In this document: positions 1 through 10,386 of the stretch, one piece after another
Layout: every line of letters starts with the position of its first letter
Numbering within the stretch: position 1 is the stretch's first letter
Origin: Micromonospora olivasterospora
GTDB taxonomy: Bacteria > Actinomycetota > Actinomycetes > Mycobacteriales > Micromonosporaceae
NCBI RefSeq assembly: GCF_007830265.1
Contig: NZ_VLKE01000001.1
Coordinates: 434,001-498,000 of the forward strand
Direction of reading: 5' to 3'
DNA: 64,000 nt
Notes under the pieces: generated by a model
Told to the model about the DNA's origin: nothing
What the model saw: only the letters and a program-made list of their open reading frames with translations
Database searches by the model: none
Position numbers and translations under genes: made by a program

Positions 1-2990
1 ACCACCCGGAAGTCGGTGCGGACCGTGCCGAACCCCGGGCCGGTGGCCAGGACCTTCCGGGGGCCGAGCTCGTCGCGCGGCACCACCAGGAGCTGGGCCG
101 CGAACGTGCCGTCGGCCGCCGGCACGGCCGGGTTCGCCGCCACGGTGAGGCCGACGTCCCAGGCCAGCCGCACCGGCACGCCGGGCGGGAAATCGGTGCC
201 CCGGATCGAGGTGACGAAGCCCGGCGGCCCGATGTCCGGGACGGCCACGATCCGGGGCTGCACCACCCGGAACGGCGCCTGGGCCGTGTCGGCCAGCCCG
301 CCGTCGCCGGCCACCGCGCCACGGACCGTCGTCGCCGTCGCCGCGGTCGGGGCCAGCACGAAGGTCAGCGTCCGGCGGGCGCCCGGGGCCAGGTCGGGGA
401 CCGGGCAGTAGGTCGCGGCGCAGCCCGCCGGGCGGATACGGACCGGCACCCGGGCCGGCAGCACGGGGGTGATCTGGACCCCGGTCACGCCCTGGCCGCC
501 GGTGTTGCCGACGGTGTAGGTGACCGTGACCAGACCGCCCACGTACCCGGGGGTGGGGTTGACCGTCACCGTGATCTCCAGGACGGTCGGGGCCGGGCTG
601 GTCGGTGCCGGCGTCGGGGTCGCTGGCAGGGTGGTCGTCGGCACGGGAACCGGGTTGACGGTCACCGGCACGGACGCTTCGTTGTCCGAGGGCCGGGCGT
701 CGGCCGTCCAACCCCCGACCGACCAGGCCAGCGGGTACGTTCCGACGGTCACCCCGGTCAGCTCGACGCGCACCCGGACGGTGTTGCCCAACCCGACGGT
801 GCCCAGGTCGCAGCCGGGCGGGTCGACCTGGCAGGAACCCGCCTCCGGCTCTAGGGCGGTGACCTCGACGCCGTCCGGTACCCGCAGGTCGAGGCGGACG
901 TTCGTGGCCGGGGTCGGCCCCCGGTCGGTGACCGTCAGGGTCAGGGTGGTCCGCTCGCCGACCCGCACCGGCGCCGGTGGCTCCAGGACCGTCGTGGCCA
1001 GGTCCACCGACCGCTGCCAGGTCGGCTTCCGGTGCCGGCCGGGCAGCTCCCAGGTCAGCCCGTCCAGCACGCCGGTGTCGAAGTCGTACGTCTTGACGTA
1101 CTCGGGGCTGGCCGGGTCGGTGTACCGGCGGGAGTTCAGGGCGAGCCGGTGCCCCTCCGGCGACCAGGCCACATCCCGGGGCCGGTGCGGGCCGTCCGGC
1201 GGGGCGGTCAGCAGGCCGGCGCAGTCCGTCGCCGGGGTCTGCGGCGCCAGCACCTGGCAGTCGCCGCCGGCGGTGTCGGTGACAACCAGCCCGTCGGCGC
1301 CCCGCCCGAAGGCGATCCGGGTGCCGTCGGGTGAGAAGCTCGGGCCGTAGTCCGCCCCGGTGCACCCCGGGCAGCCCGCAGCGGTCAGGTCCCGCTGCCC
1401 GGTGCCGTCCCAAGCGTCGACCGTCCACACGTGGCTGTCCGCCGCCGCCCCCTCCGGCTGCCCCCGGATCAGCGCCAGCGCGGACCCGTCCGGCGACCAC
1501 GCGGGCTGGCTGTCAGACCGGTCCGCGCCGGCCCCCGGCGGCACCGTGAGCAGGCGCTCCCCGGTGTCCACGTCGGCCACCACCACCCGGCTCGGCCCGC
1601 CTGGGCCGGCCAGGGCGTACGCGACCCGGGTGCCGTCCGGGGACCAGACCGGGTCGGTCTCCAGGTCCGAGTCCGCGCGGCCGGCGAGGGGAAGCGGCCG
1701 GGGGTTGCCGCCGTCGGCGTCGACCACCCAGAGGCGGGAGACCCGGTGGCCGGCCACAGTCTCGAAACGGTTCACCACGATCCGCCGGCCGTCCGGGGAG
1801 TAGTCGGGGCGGGCGGTCCAGGGGTCGCCGTCGACGGGCCGCCAGAGCCGGTCCGGGTCGGTCGCCGCGCCCGGATCCTCCCGCAGGACGGTCAGTCCGA
1901 GGTCCCGGGGGTCGGTGGCGTCGGGGCGGATGTCCTGCAACGTCACCGTGTACCGATCCGGCGCGGTGGTCCGGCTGACCAGCAGGCGGGGCGGGCCGCC
2001 GCCCGGCGGGACGTACCAGGCGGGGTCGCCAACGAGGCGGTCCTCGGCGAGGCGGAGCACCGCTTCGCAGGGGCACAAGTCGTCGCGCGGCACCTCGGTG
2101 TAGACCAGGTCGACCGCGCCCCGGGCGCCGTCGGTGCCGGTGGTCCGGCTGAGGAACGCCAGCGTGGTCCCGTCCGGCGACCAGTTCGGCCGGCGGCTTT
2201 CCCAGAGCGCGTTGAGCAGCGGCCGGTCGTCGCCCCCGGCGCTGTTCATTAGGTGGATCTGCCGCTCGTCCGGGCGCTGCGGCCCGGCCGTGTACGCGAT
2301 CCGGTCATGCGTCGGGTCCGGGTCCCAGGCGGGCTCCCCGGCCCCCTCCGGCCGGGCGGTCAGGGCGGTGACCGGCCCACCGTCGGCCGGCACGCGCAGG
2401 ACCTGCGGCACGCCCGCGTCGTCGCGGCCCTCGAACGCCAGGGCGGAGCCGTCCGGCGACCACGAGGGCCGCCGGTTGTCGCCGGTGCCGTCGGTGATTT
2501 GGCGCAGGCCGGTACCGTCGGTGCCGATCACGAAGATGTCGCGCCAGCTACCGACACCCTCCCGGGTCAGCTCGAAGGCGATCCGGCCGCCGTCCGGAGA
2601 CACCGAGGGCGAACCGGCCACCTGCACCGGGTCGTCGGTCAGCCGGACCGGCTTCCCCGCACCGCGCCGCATCCACAGTTGGGCCAGCTCCGACTCCCGC
2701 CGGCTGACCCAGCCGACCACGTCCCCACCGGCGGACGCCTCGTCGTCGAAGTGCGCCGGCCCGCCGCCGAACAGCGGCACGGCGGTCGCCGTCGCCCCGG
2801 AGCCCTCGATCAGGCCGATGCTCCGGTGCCCGGTGCCCAGGAAGGCGACCCGCAGGTCGGTGACCGGCGGCGGGTCGGCCGGCTCGGCGTACGATACCCG
2901 GCCGGGCGAGACGGCCAGCGCCCATGCGCCCAGCAACGCGGAGACCACGGTGACGACGGCGACGAGGGGGGACCTTCGGAAGAGACGCAA
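1..2990 (-). CDS. TolB/WD40-like beta-propeller protein with CARDB/DUF11-type C-terminus (partial, runs off left edge)
   Basis: The minus-strand frame is open from a TTG at 2990 to the window edge (about 996 codons). The N-terminus is Arg-rich followed by a hydrophobic stretch (residues 6-26), which fits a signal peptide or anchor, so an extracytoplasmic location is inferred. Residues 60-640 hold about nine propeller-blade motifs of the W/F/Y-SPDG-x-x-hydrophobic-A/V type, as in TolB and WD40-like PD40 repeats. From about residue 660 come two immunoglobulin-like segments resembling CARDB/DUF11 domains, separated by a Pro/Thr-rich linker. The TTG start is chosen because GAGGTG lies 5 nt upstream and no ATG or GTG fits this frame better. 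It is probably a surface scaffold or sensor; no enzyme motif is visible. The neighbouring LuxR gene reads in the same direction about 200 nt upstream. The C-terminus lies outside the window. Confidence 0.75.
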   Translation of the reverse strand, partial: MRLFRRSPLVAVVTVVSALLGAWALAVSPGRVSYAEPADPPPVTDLRVAFLGTGHRSIGLIEGSGATATAVPLFGGGPAHFDDEASAGGDVVGWVSRRESELAQLWMRRGAGKPVRLTDDPVQVAGSPSVSPDGGRIAFELTREGVGSWRDIFVIGTDGTGLRQITDGTGDNRRPSWSPDGSALAFEGRDDAGVPQVLRVPADGGPVTALTARPEGAGEPAWDPDPTHDRIAYTAGPQRPDERQIHLMNSAGGDDRPLLNALWESRRPNWSPDGTTLAFLSRTTGTDGARGAVDLVYTEVPRDDLCPCEAVLRLAEDRLVGDPAWYVPPGGGPPRLLVSRTTAPDRYTVTLQDIRPDATDPRDLGLTVLREDPGAATDPDRLWRPVDGDPWTARPDYSPDGRRIVVNRFETVAGHRVSRLWVVDADGGNPRPLPLAGRADSDLETDPVWSPDGTRVAYALAGPGGPSRVVVADVDTGERLLTVPPGAGADRSDSQPAWSPDGSALALIRGQPEGAAADSHVWTVDAWDGTGQRDLTAAGCPGCTGADYGPSFSPDGTRIAFGRGADGLVVTDTAGGDCQVLAPQTPATDCAGLLTAPPDGPHRPRDVAWSPEGHRLALNSRRYTDPASPEYVKTYDFDTGVLDGLTWELPGRHRKPTWQRSVDLATTVLEPPAPVRVGERTTLTLTVTDRGPTPATNVRLDLRVPDGVEVTALEPEAGSCQVDPPGCDLGTVGLGNTVRVRVELTGVTVGTYPLAWSVGGWTADARPSDNEASVPVTVNPVPVPTTTLPATPTPAPTSPAPTVLEITVTVNPTPGYVGGLVTVTYTVGNTGGQGVTGVQITPVLPARVPVRIRPAGCAATYCPVPDLAPGARRTLTFVLAPTAATATTVRGAVAGDGGLADTAQAPFRVVQPRIVAVPDIGPPGFVTSIRGTDFPPGVPVRLAWDVGLTVAANPAVPAADGTFAAQLLVVPRDELGPRKVLATGPGFGTVRTDFRV

Positions 2991-3187
2991 TCGGCACCTC
3001 GGCGGTGGGAGACGGCGGGGCGGGAGGGTGGCGGGCGGCCACGTCGCGCACGGCCCCAGGTGGTCATCATCGACGCGGTGACGGCGTCCGGCACAGGGAC
3101 TGCCGGCCAGGGACCGGGGCAGGATCCGCGTCGGTACGGGCAACGGACCTCGTCCCGACGGACGGGCCGCCGGGGCCGGGTGCCAGC

Positions 3188-3808
3188 TCAGATCAGGTCG
3201 TTTCTCAGCGCGTACGCCACCGCGTGGGCCCGGTTGCGCAGGTGCAGCCGGGTGGTCATGCCGTGCACGACGTTCTTCACGGTCCGCTCCGAGTAGGACA
3301 GCTTGGTGGCGATCTCCCTCGTCTCGAACCCGTCGGCGACCAGCCGCAGTACGTCGACCTCGCGGGCGCTCAGCCCGCCCAGGGTCAGCCCCCGAGGGTT
3401 GAGCACCTCCCGCTGGAGCTGGCGCATCTGGTTCAGCAGCCGACCGAGCAGGTCGGCCGGGACGCTCCCCTCGCCCCGGGCCGCCGAGAGGATCACCTCG
3501 ACCAGGCGGGTCCCGGACGCCTCGCCCCGGCGTACCACCCCCACCACCCCACACTCCACGGCGGCCGACAGTTGGCCGTCATCGATGGTGGACGGCACCA
3601 GAACCAGCCGGGTCTGCTCCCGGCGCAGCCGCCGCAGGGTCTGCACCCTCTGCGGCGTCAGGCTGTCCACGACGACCAGGGTCACCGCCGCCTCGGCGGC
3701 CTCCGCCTCGGCCAGGACCCTGACCTCCGGGCGGCCCGTGAGCTGGCCCGTCACGCCTGTCCACGAGATCGGATCCGTCGTGTGCACGTAGATTGGTACC
3801 CGCTGCAT
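3188..3808 (-). CDS. LuxR-family DNA-binding regulator with degenerate receiver-like domain
   Basis: A 206-residue cytoplasmic transcription factor. The C-terminal 65 residues form a clear LuxR/FixJ helix-turn-helix: L-S-A-R-E-V-D-V-L-R-L-V-A-D-G, then TREIATKLSYSERTVKNVV. The N-terminal 120 residues have a receiver-like alternating beta/alpha pattern. The usual acidic pair after strand 1 is absent (it reads IYVHTTDP), and the conserved Lys after strand 5 is replaced by an RRGE context. A lone Asp follows strand 3 (VVVDSL). Phosphorylation control is therefore doubtful. AGGAGG lies 5 nt before the ATG. The gene is divergent from the membrane protein at 3978 and precedes the propeller gene on the same strand, so it may control either. 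A perfect inverted repeat sits in its leader. The DNA-binding call is firm; the target is unknown. Confidence 0.85.
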   Translation of the reverse strand: MQRVPIYVHTTDPISWTGVTGQLTGRPEVRVLAEAEAAEAAVTLVVVDSLTPQRVQTLRRLRREQTRLVLVPSTIDDGQLSAAVECGVVGVVRRGEASGTRLVEVILSAARGEGSVPADLLGRLLNQMRQLQREVLNPRGLTLGGLSAREVDVLRLVADGFETREIATKLSYSERTVKNVVHGMTTRLHLRNRAHAVAYALRNDLI

Positions 3809-3823
3809 CCTCGCCTCCTCACT

Positions 3824-3857
3824 CCCCGGCCGTCGGTCCGCGCGCCGACGGCCGGGG
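3824..3857. promoter_or_regulatory. Perfect 13-bp inverted repeat in the luxR leader
   Basis: The arms CCCCGGCCGTCGG (3824-3836) and CCGACGGCCGGGG (3845-3857) are exact complements around an 8-nt loop. The repeat ends 16 nt before the LuxR ATG, next to its ribosome binding site (AGGAGG, 3814-3819). Within a transcript it would fold as a strong hairpin. It could act as an attenuator, a translation modulator or a dyad operator. There is no U-tract, so simple termination is less likely. Confidence 0.6.
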
Positions 3858-3977
3858 AAGTATGCGTGTCGTGCCTTTGCGTGTACTTAACGTCGTCTCC
3901 GCGGACAGCCACCTCTGCCCGCCGGCATACCCCGATGGCCCCTGACAGCCCGGGAAACCGCTCTTACGCTCGGCCAG

Positions 3978-5267
3978 ATGCGCGTATCGGCGAATCTGGC
4001 CAGCACCTCCGTGAGCGTCGTCCCCGGCGGCGAGATCGATGTCCCGGTCACCGTGCGGAACGCCGGCGACACGGTCGAGGCGTACCAGATCGAGGTCCTG
4101 GGCGTCCCGGACGAGTGGGCGACGGTGGAGCCGGCGTCCCTCACCCTCTACCCGGCCGGTTCGGGCACCGTCGTGGTCACGTTCCGCCCGCCCCGGTCCG
4201 CCCGGGTGGACGCCGGGGACCGGCGCTTCGGGCTCCGGGTCGTCCCCTCCGAGTACCCGGACTCGGCCCTGGTGGAGGAGGGCGTCCTCACCGTCGAGCC
4301 GTTCTTCGCGCTGGCCGCGCAGGTGCAGCCGCTGTCGCGCGGCGGGCTGCGCGGGGCCCGGTACCGGATCGACACCGACAACCTCGGCAACGTGACCGAA
4401 CCGGTCAGCTTCGCCGCCACCGAGGGCACCGACCAGGTGACGTTCGCGCTGCCAGCCGAGCCGGTCGAGGTTCCCAACGGCACGCGCGCCGAGACCCGGC
4501 TGCGGGTCCGAGCCCGCCGGCTGCTCTGGTGGGGCGAGCCGAAGGAGTACCCGTTCACCGTCGAGGCGCGGCCCTCGGACGGCCGGGCCCGCGCCCTGGA
4601 CGCCACGTTCATCCAGCGCCCGGTGATCTCGGCGGGGCTGCTGAAGCTGATCGCGGCGCTGCTGGCCCTGCTCCTGGCGCTGGCCGCGATCTGGTTCGGG
4701 CTGCTGCTCCCGCAGGTAAAGACCGCCGCCCGGGAGGCGCTAGAGGCGGAGAACGCCCGGCAGGTCGCGCAGGGCGAGGTGGTGCCGACCACAGCGCCGA
4801 ACCCGGTTCCTCCGGCCGCGTCGCCGACCGCGCCGGGCGGTGGCGCACCCGGCGGCGGTACGACCGACGGGGGCGGGGTCGGCGGTCCCGCCGGGGGCCT
4901 CGGCGGTGAGCAGTTCTCCGTCGCCGTCACCTTCCGCACCAGCCCCAACGGGTCGGCGGAGCGGAGCTACACCGTCCCCGAGGGGCGGACGTTCCTGCTG
5001 ACCGACTTCCTGGTCGACAACGTGCAGGGCGACGAGGGCACGCTGACGGTCACCGCCAATCAGGTGCAGGTGGTCACCTACGCCCTGGAGAACTTCCGCA
5101 ACCAGGACTACCACTCGGTCACCCCCATCCGGGTCCCCGCCCGCGCGAAGGTGACCCTGACCGTGGTCTGCCGTCGCCCGGGCGCCCCGGCCAACGCCCC
5201 CCGGGCCACCACCTGCCGCGAGTCGCTCTACCTCAACGGGGTGCTCACCAAGGCGCCGGAGGACTGA
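3978..5267 (+). CDS. Membrane-anchored protein with CARDB/COG1470-like Ig-type domains
   Basis: A 429-residue protein. Residues 1-100 and 105-210 are two beta-rich modules of the kind found in CARDB/COG1470 proteins (V-P-G-G-E-I-D-V-P-V-T-V-R-N-A-G-D-T). A strong transmembrane segment follows at about residues 218-240 (LLKLIAALLALLLALAAIWF), then a Pro/Gly/Thr-rich linker (about 265-305) and a C-terminal beta domain with two Cys (V-V-C-R-R-P and T-T-C-R-E). There is no N-terminal signal peptide, so the first modules would be cytoplasmic and the C-terminal domain external, unless the topology is inverted. No Shine-Dalgarno is visible. TACGCT lies 7 nt before the ATG, which suggests a leaderless transcript. 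No enzymatic motif is seen. It may work with the adjacent propeller protein. Confidence 0.75.
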   Translation: MRVSANLASTSVSVVPGGEIDVPVTVRNAGDTVEAYQIEVLGVPDEWATVEPASLTLYPAGSGTVVVTFRPPRSARVDAGDRRFGLRVVPSEYPDSALVEEGVLTVEPFFALAAQVQPLSRGGLRGARYRIDTDNLGNVTEPVSFAATEGTDQVTFALPAEPVEVPNGTRAETRLRVRARRLLWWGEPKEYPFTVEARPSDGRARALDATFIQRPVISAGLLKLIAALLALLLALAAIWFGLLLPQVKTAAREALEAENARQVAQGEVVPTTAPNPVPPAASPTAPGGGAPGGGTTDGGGVGGPAGGLGGEQFSVAVTFRTSPNGSAERSYTVPEGRTFLLTDFLVDNVQGDEGTLTVTANQVQVVTYALENFRNQDYHSVTPIRVPARAKVTLTVVCRRPGAPANAPRATTCRESLYLNGVLTKAPED

Positions 5268-5439
5268 CCCGGTTCACTTGTTCAAGGACCCGCCGGGAAT
5301 GTCCCGATCCGTGCCGCTGCCTGATCCGTCCTTCCCCCGGATCGGCCTCGATAACCCGTGCACACCAGGAGTATCTGCCCTCCGATGCTGCCGCCCTCTT
5401 CGGCCCTGAGGCAGCGACGTCCAAACAATCGCGCCACCG

Positions 5440-5480
5440 GCCAGGGTGGGCCTGGACATGTCGACCGGGCCCACCCTGGC
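5440..5480 (-). terminator. Hairpin terminator after the integrase gene
   Basis: A perfect 13-bp stem (5440-5452 with 5468-5480, core CCAGGGTGGGCC) with a 15-nt loop begins 11 nt beyond the integrase stop. It lacks a U-tract, as is common for actinobacterial terminators. The convergent gene ends at 5267, so it may stop transcription from both sides. The rest of 5268-5439 shows no gene. Confidence 0.65.
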
Positions 5481-5490
5481 TCTGCGGTAG

Positions 5491-6510
5491 CTATGCCAGG
5501 GGATGGGGTTCGCTGGTGAGGGCTGCAAGCGCCGACGCGACCTCTTGGAGGCTCGCCCGCACGTAGGTCGTGGTCGTGCCTACGTCGCCGCCACTGTCCG
5601 AGTGACCGGCATAGGCGCGAGCCACGGCGTAGCCGAAGTTCCGCTCCACCCACGTCAGCGTCGTGTGCCGCAGCCAGTGCGTGCTGATCTGCTGCACGTA
5701 CACCCACGGCAGGTGCTCACCGATGCGAACCCACAGGTGGTCATAGCGTCGGTACGTGATCGGCTGCCCGTTCCGGTACCGCAGCAACTGGCCCGTTCCC
5801 GTGGCGTACCGCTCCTCGGCATGCCGCTGCAGGTGTCTCATCAGGGTCGGTGACACCGGCTGCCACCGCACCGTATCCCCCTTCTCCCGCAGCAGGATCA
5901 GGCACTGGTCCGGGTCGAGGTCGACCGGCCGCAACGCCAGCGCGCCGCCACGCCGGCACGCCGTCTCGGTATGCAGGCGCAGCAACAGACTGTCCAACGC
6001 CGGATCATCACCGGTGCTGGCCGCCACGGCGTTGATCTCCGCCAGCCGACTGTCCGCCACTGCCCGCCGGGTGCTCGGCAACCGCCGCGGCTTGGCCACC
6101 TTCAGCGCAGGATTGTCCGCAGCCGCGATCAACCCGTCGGCGACCGCCCGCTTGTACAGACACCGCAACGCCGCGATCAGATGCTCCGCCGCACTACGCC
6201 CGCCACGGGCGTTGCGCCGGGCCACCACGTGCGTCTTGACGTACTCCGCCAACTGCTCGATCTCCGACGGTGTCGGCTCATCCAGCCGCCGCTGCCCCCA
6301 GTGCTCCAGGACCCGATTCCAGTACGAGCCATACGCCCGCCTCGTACCCGCGGTCACCGCCGCAGACACGACCGGAACATACTCGGCGAACGTCGGCGCC
6401 GGTGGACGCTCCGACGCCGCCTCGGCAAGATCAGCCGGCGAGATACCCATCCGCGCCAGCAACAACCGGGCGGCATCCAACTCCGCTCGCCCCGCCGGGG
6501 TGTCGCTCAT
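5491..6510 (-). CDS. Tyrosine recombinase / phage-type integrase
   Basis: A 339-residue site-specific recombinase. An N-terminal SAM-like DNA-binding region (about 35-135, with YGSYWNRVLEHWG) is followed by the catalytic domain (about 155-330). The recognisable catalytic set is: Arg in TACRRGGALALR, Lys in LLREKGD, the His-Trp-Leu-Arg-His box (STHWLRHTTLTW), His in YAGHSD and the nucleophile Tyr in TTTTYVRAS. All residues appear present, so the enzyme is probably active. Its start codon overlaps the stop of the AbrB-like gene by 4 nt (ATGA), indicating translational coupling. The cassette lies on the 3' side of tRNA-Leu(GAG), a usual integration position. I found no second copy of the tRNA end nearby. 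No excisionase or cargo beyond the AbrB partner is visible. Confidence 0.93.
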   Translation of the reverse strand: MSDTPAGRAELDAARLLLARMGISPADLAEAASERPPAPTFAEYVPVVSAAVTAGTRRAYGSYWNRVLEHWGQRRLDEPTPSEIEQLAEYVKTHVVARRNARGGRSAAEHLIAALRCLYKRAVADGLIAAADNPALKVAKPRRLPSTRRAVADSRLAEINAVAASTGDDPALDSLLLRLHTETACRRGGALALRPVDLDPDQCLILLREKGDTVRWQPVSPTLMRHLQRHAEERYATGTGQLLRYRNGQPITYRRYDHLWVRIGEHLPWVYVQQISTHWLRHTTLTWVERNFGYAVARAYAGHSDSGGDVGTTTTYVRASLQEVASALAALTSEPHPLA

Positions 6511-7001
6511 GCGCGATCACCTCCAAGGGCCGCCGCGTGGGCCTGGGCGATCATCGCATCCAGCGCAGCCGGAGGGTGCACCACGAGCCGGGAGGCGTCC
6601 GGCTCGGCCGCCAGGAACACGCGGTCGCCGGCGGTGAGCCCACACCAGTGCCGGACCACGGCCGGCAGCCGCAGGTGCCCCTCCTTGGTCACGGCGAATA
6701 CGCCCTGCTGATCGGCGGCTACGATGATCAGTCCGCGATGTTCCCGGATGTCGAGTCGCCGGCCAGGAGCCCAGCCGAGGGCCTTCATCGCGGTCCGGTC
6801 CGCGACCCGCCCACGGGAATCGAGGGTGACCAGGCCGTAGACGGTGCTCACAGCGCGACGGGAGACGAGTCTCGCCAACGGCAAGGGCGGTCGCTTGATT
6901 GCGCCTGCCGATGACTTCCTGCGGCCAGCGCTCAGCTGACCTGGCAGAACCACAGCCGGGATGACAGCGGAGACAGCCTGGTTACTCACTCCGCCCACCA
7001 C
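6507..7001 (-). CDS. Double AbrB/SpoVT-like DNA-binding protein coupled to the integrase
   Basis: A 164-residue protein. After a basic, variable N-terminus (1-50) it has two consecutive swapped-hairpin-like segments. The first is at about 52-98 (VYGLVTLDSRGRV, then LGWAPGRRLDI, then RGLIIVAA). The second is at about 100-145 (GVFAVTKEGHLRLPAVVR, then CGLTAGDRVFLAAE, then RLVVHPP). Each follows the AbrB/MazE pattern of a D-x-x-G-R or E-G-x-L turn, a helix and a G-D-R/R-R-L strand. It precedes and overlaps the integrase gene by 4 nt, so the two form one transcript. It may be a regulator of the integrase or a directionality factor. The start is uncertain: GTG at 7001, 6998 and 6989 are all possible. 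The family assignment rests on pattern alone. Confidence 0.75.
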   Translation of the reverse strand: MVGGVSNQAVSAVIPAVVLPGQLSAGRRKSSAGAIKRPPLPLARLVSRRAVSTVYGLVTLDSRGRVADRTAMKALGWAPGRRLDIREHRGLIIVAADQQGVFAVTKEGHLRLPAVVRHWCGLTAGDRVFLAAEPDASRLVVHPPAALDAMIAQAHAAALGGDRA

Positions 7002-7043
7002 CCCGCAAGCGGGGCCGCCATGGGCTTACAGAGAGTGAACGAT

Positions 7044-7067
7044 GGTGGTTGAAGCCGCTCAACCACC
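7044..7067. repeat. 9-bp inverted repeat between tRNA-Leu and the abrB-int cassette
   Basis: GGTGGTTGA (7044-7052) and TCAACCACC (7059-7067) are exact complements around a 6-nt loop. The repeat lies 36 nt past the tRNA 3' end and about 43 nt upstream of the AbrB-like gene. It could terminate the tRNA transcript or be an operator for the cassette. The sequence does not decide between them. Confidence 0.5.
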
Positions 7068-7102
7068 GGTCCGCAAAACGTCGCACGGTTGCTACGCGGG
7101 AG

Positions 7103-7186
7103 TGTCCGAGGGGGGACTTGAACCCCCACGCCCTATACGGGCACTAGCACCTCAAGCTAGCGCGTCTGCCATTCCGCCACCCGGAC
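7103..7186 (-). tRNA. tRNA-Leu (anticodon GAG)
   Basis: On the minus strand, acceptor strand GTCCGGG pairs with CTCGGAC apart from one G-U pair, followed by discriminator A. The D-arm, anticodon stem (CTAGC with GCTAG) and loop TTGAGGT give anticodon GAG, which reads CTC and CTT. A long variable arm typical of tRNA-Leu and the T-loop GTTCAAGTC are present. CCA is not encoded. The length is 84 nt. An integrase cassette lies just beyond its 3' end. Confidence 0.95.
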
Positions 7187-7211
7187 TCACTCGCCCAGCC
7201 TACCCTGTCGA

Positions 7212-7237
7212 CCGAGGGTGACCTCATCACCCCTCGG
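7212..7237. repeat. Imperfect inverted repeat upstream of tRNA-Leu
   Basis: CCGAGGGTGA (7212-7221) pairs with TCACCCCTCGG (7227-7237) with one bulged C and a 5-nt loop. It lies 26 nt from the tRNA 5' end, in the 234-nt gap before the TPR gene. Its role is unclear; it may be a terminator for transcription arriving from the right, or part of the tRNA promoter region. The rest of the gap shows nothing I can support. Confidence 0.35.
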
Positions 7238-7420
7238 CCGCCCTGGTGGGCCGCACGGGGCATTACTGTACACGGCCGGGGTGGATCATGCACATCCCCT
7301 TCCTGCCGGCCCGCATCCACCCCATTCGCCCAGCTCAGCGGGCTGAAAGCCGAGACAGGAACGCGGCGGACGGATCAAGATCGGGACGCGGGTGGCGTCC
7401 GGGCACCCTTTTTGGGCAGC

Positions 7421-10233
<2,813 letters not shown>

Positions 10234-10386
10234 CGCCCTCCGCCGCCGCCCGCACGCTCGGTGTCCGGCGGCGGACGGTGCGGGTTTCCCCTGTCCGGGT
10301 CGAACCATATGATGGCACCCGGCTCGGGGCGGGTCGCCGGTCAACGGCGCGTCACCCGGCACGATCACACGGGGAGGCAGCCGGTT

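Noticed and set aside
5281..5300. Possible attL copy of the tRNA-Leu 3' end (TTCAAGGACC)
   Set aside because: Only about five bases of the T-loop motif match; the rest differs, so no attachment duplication can be supported.
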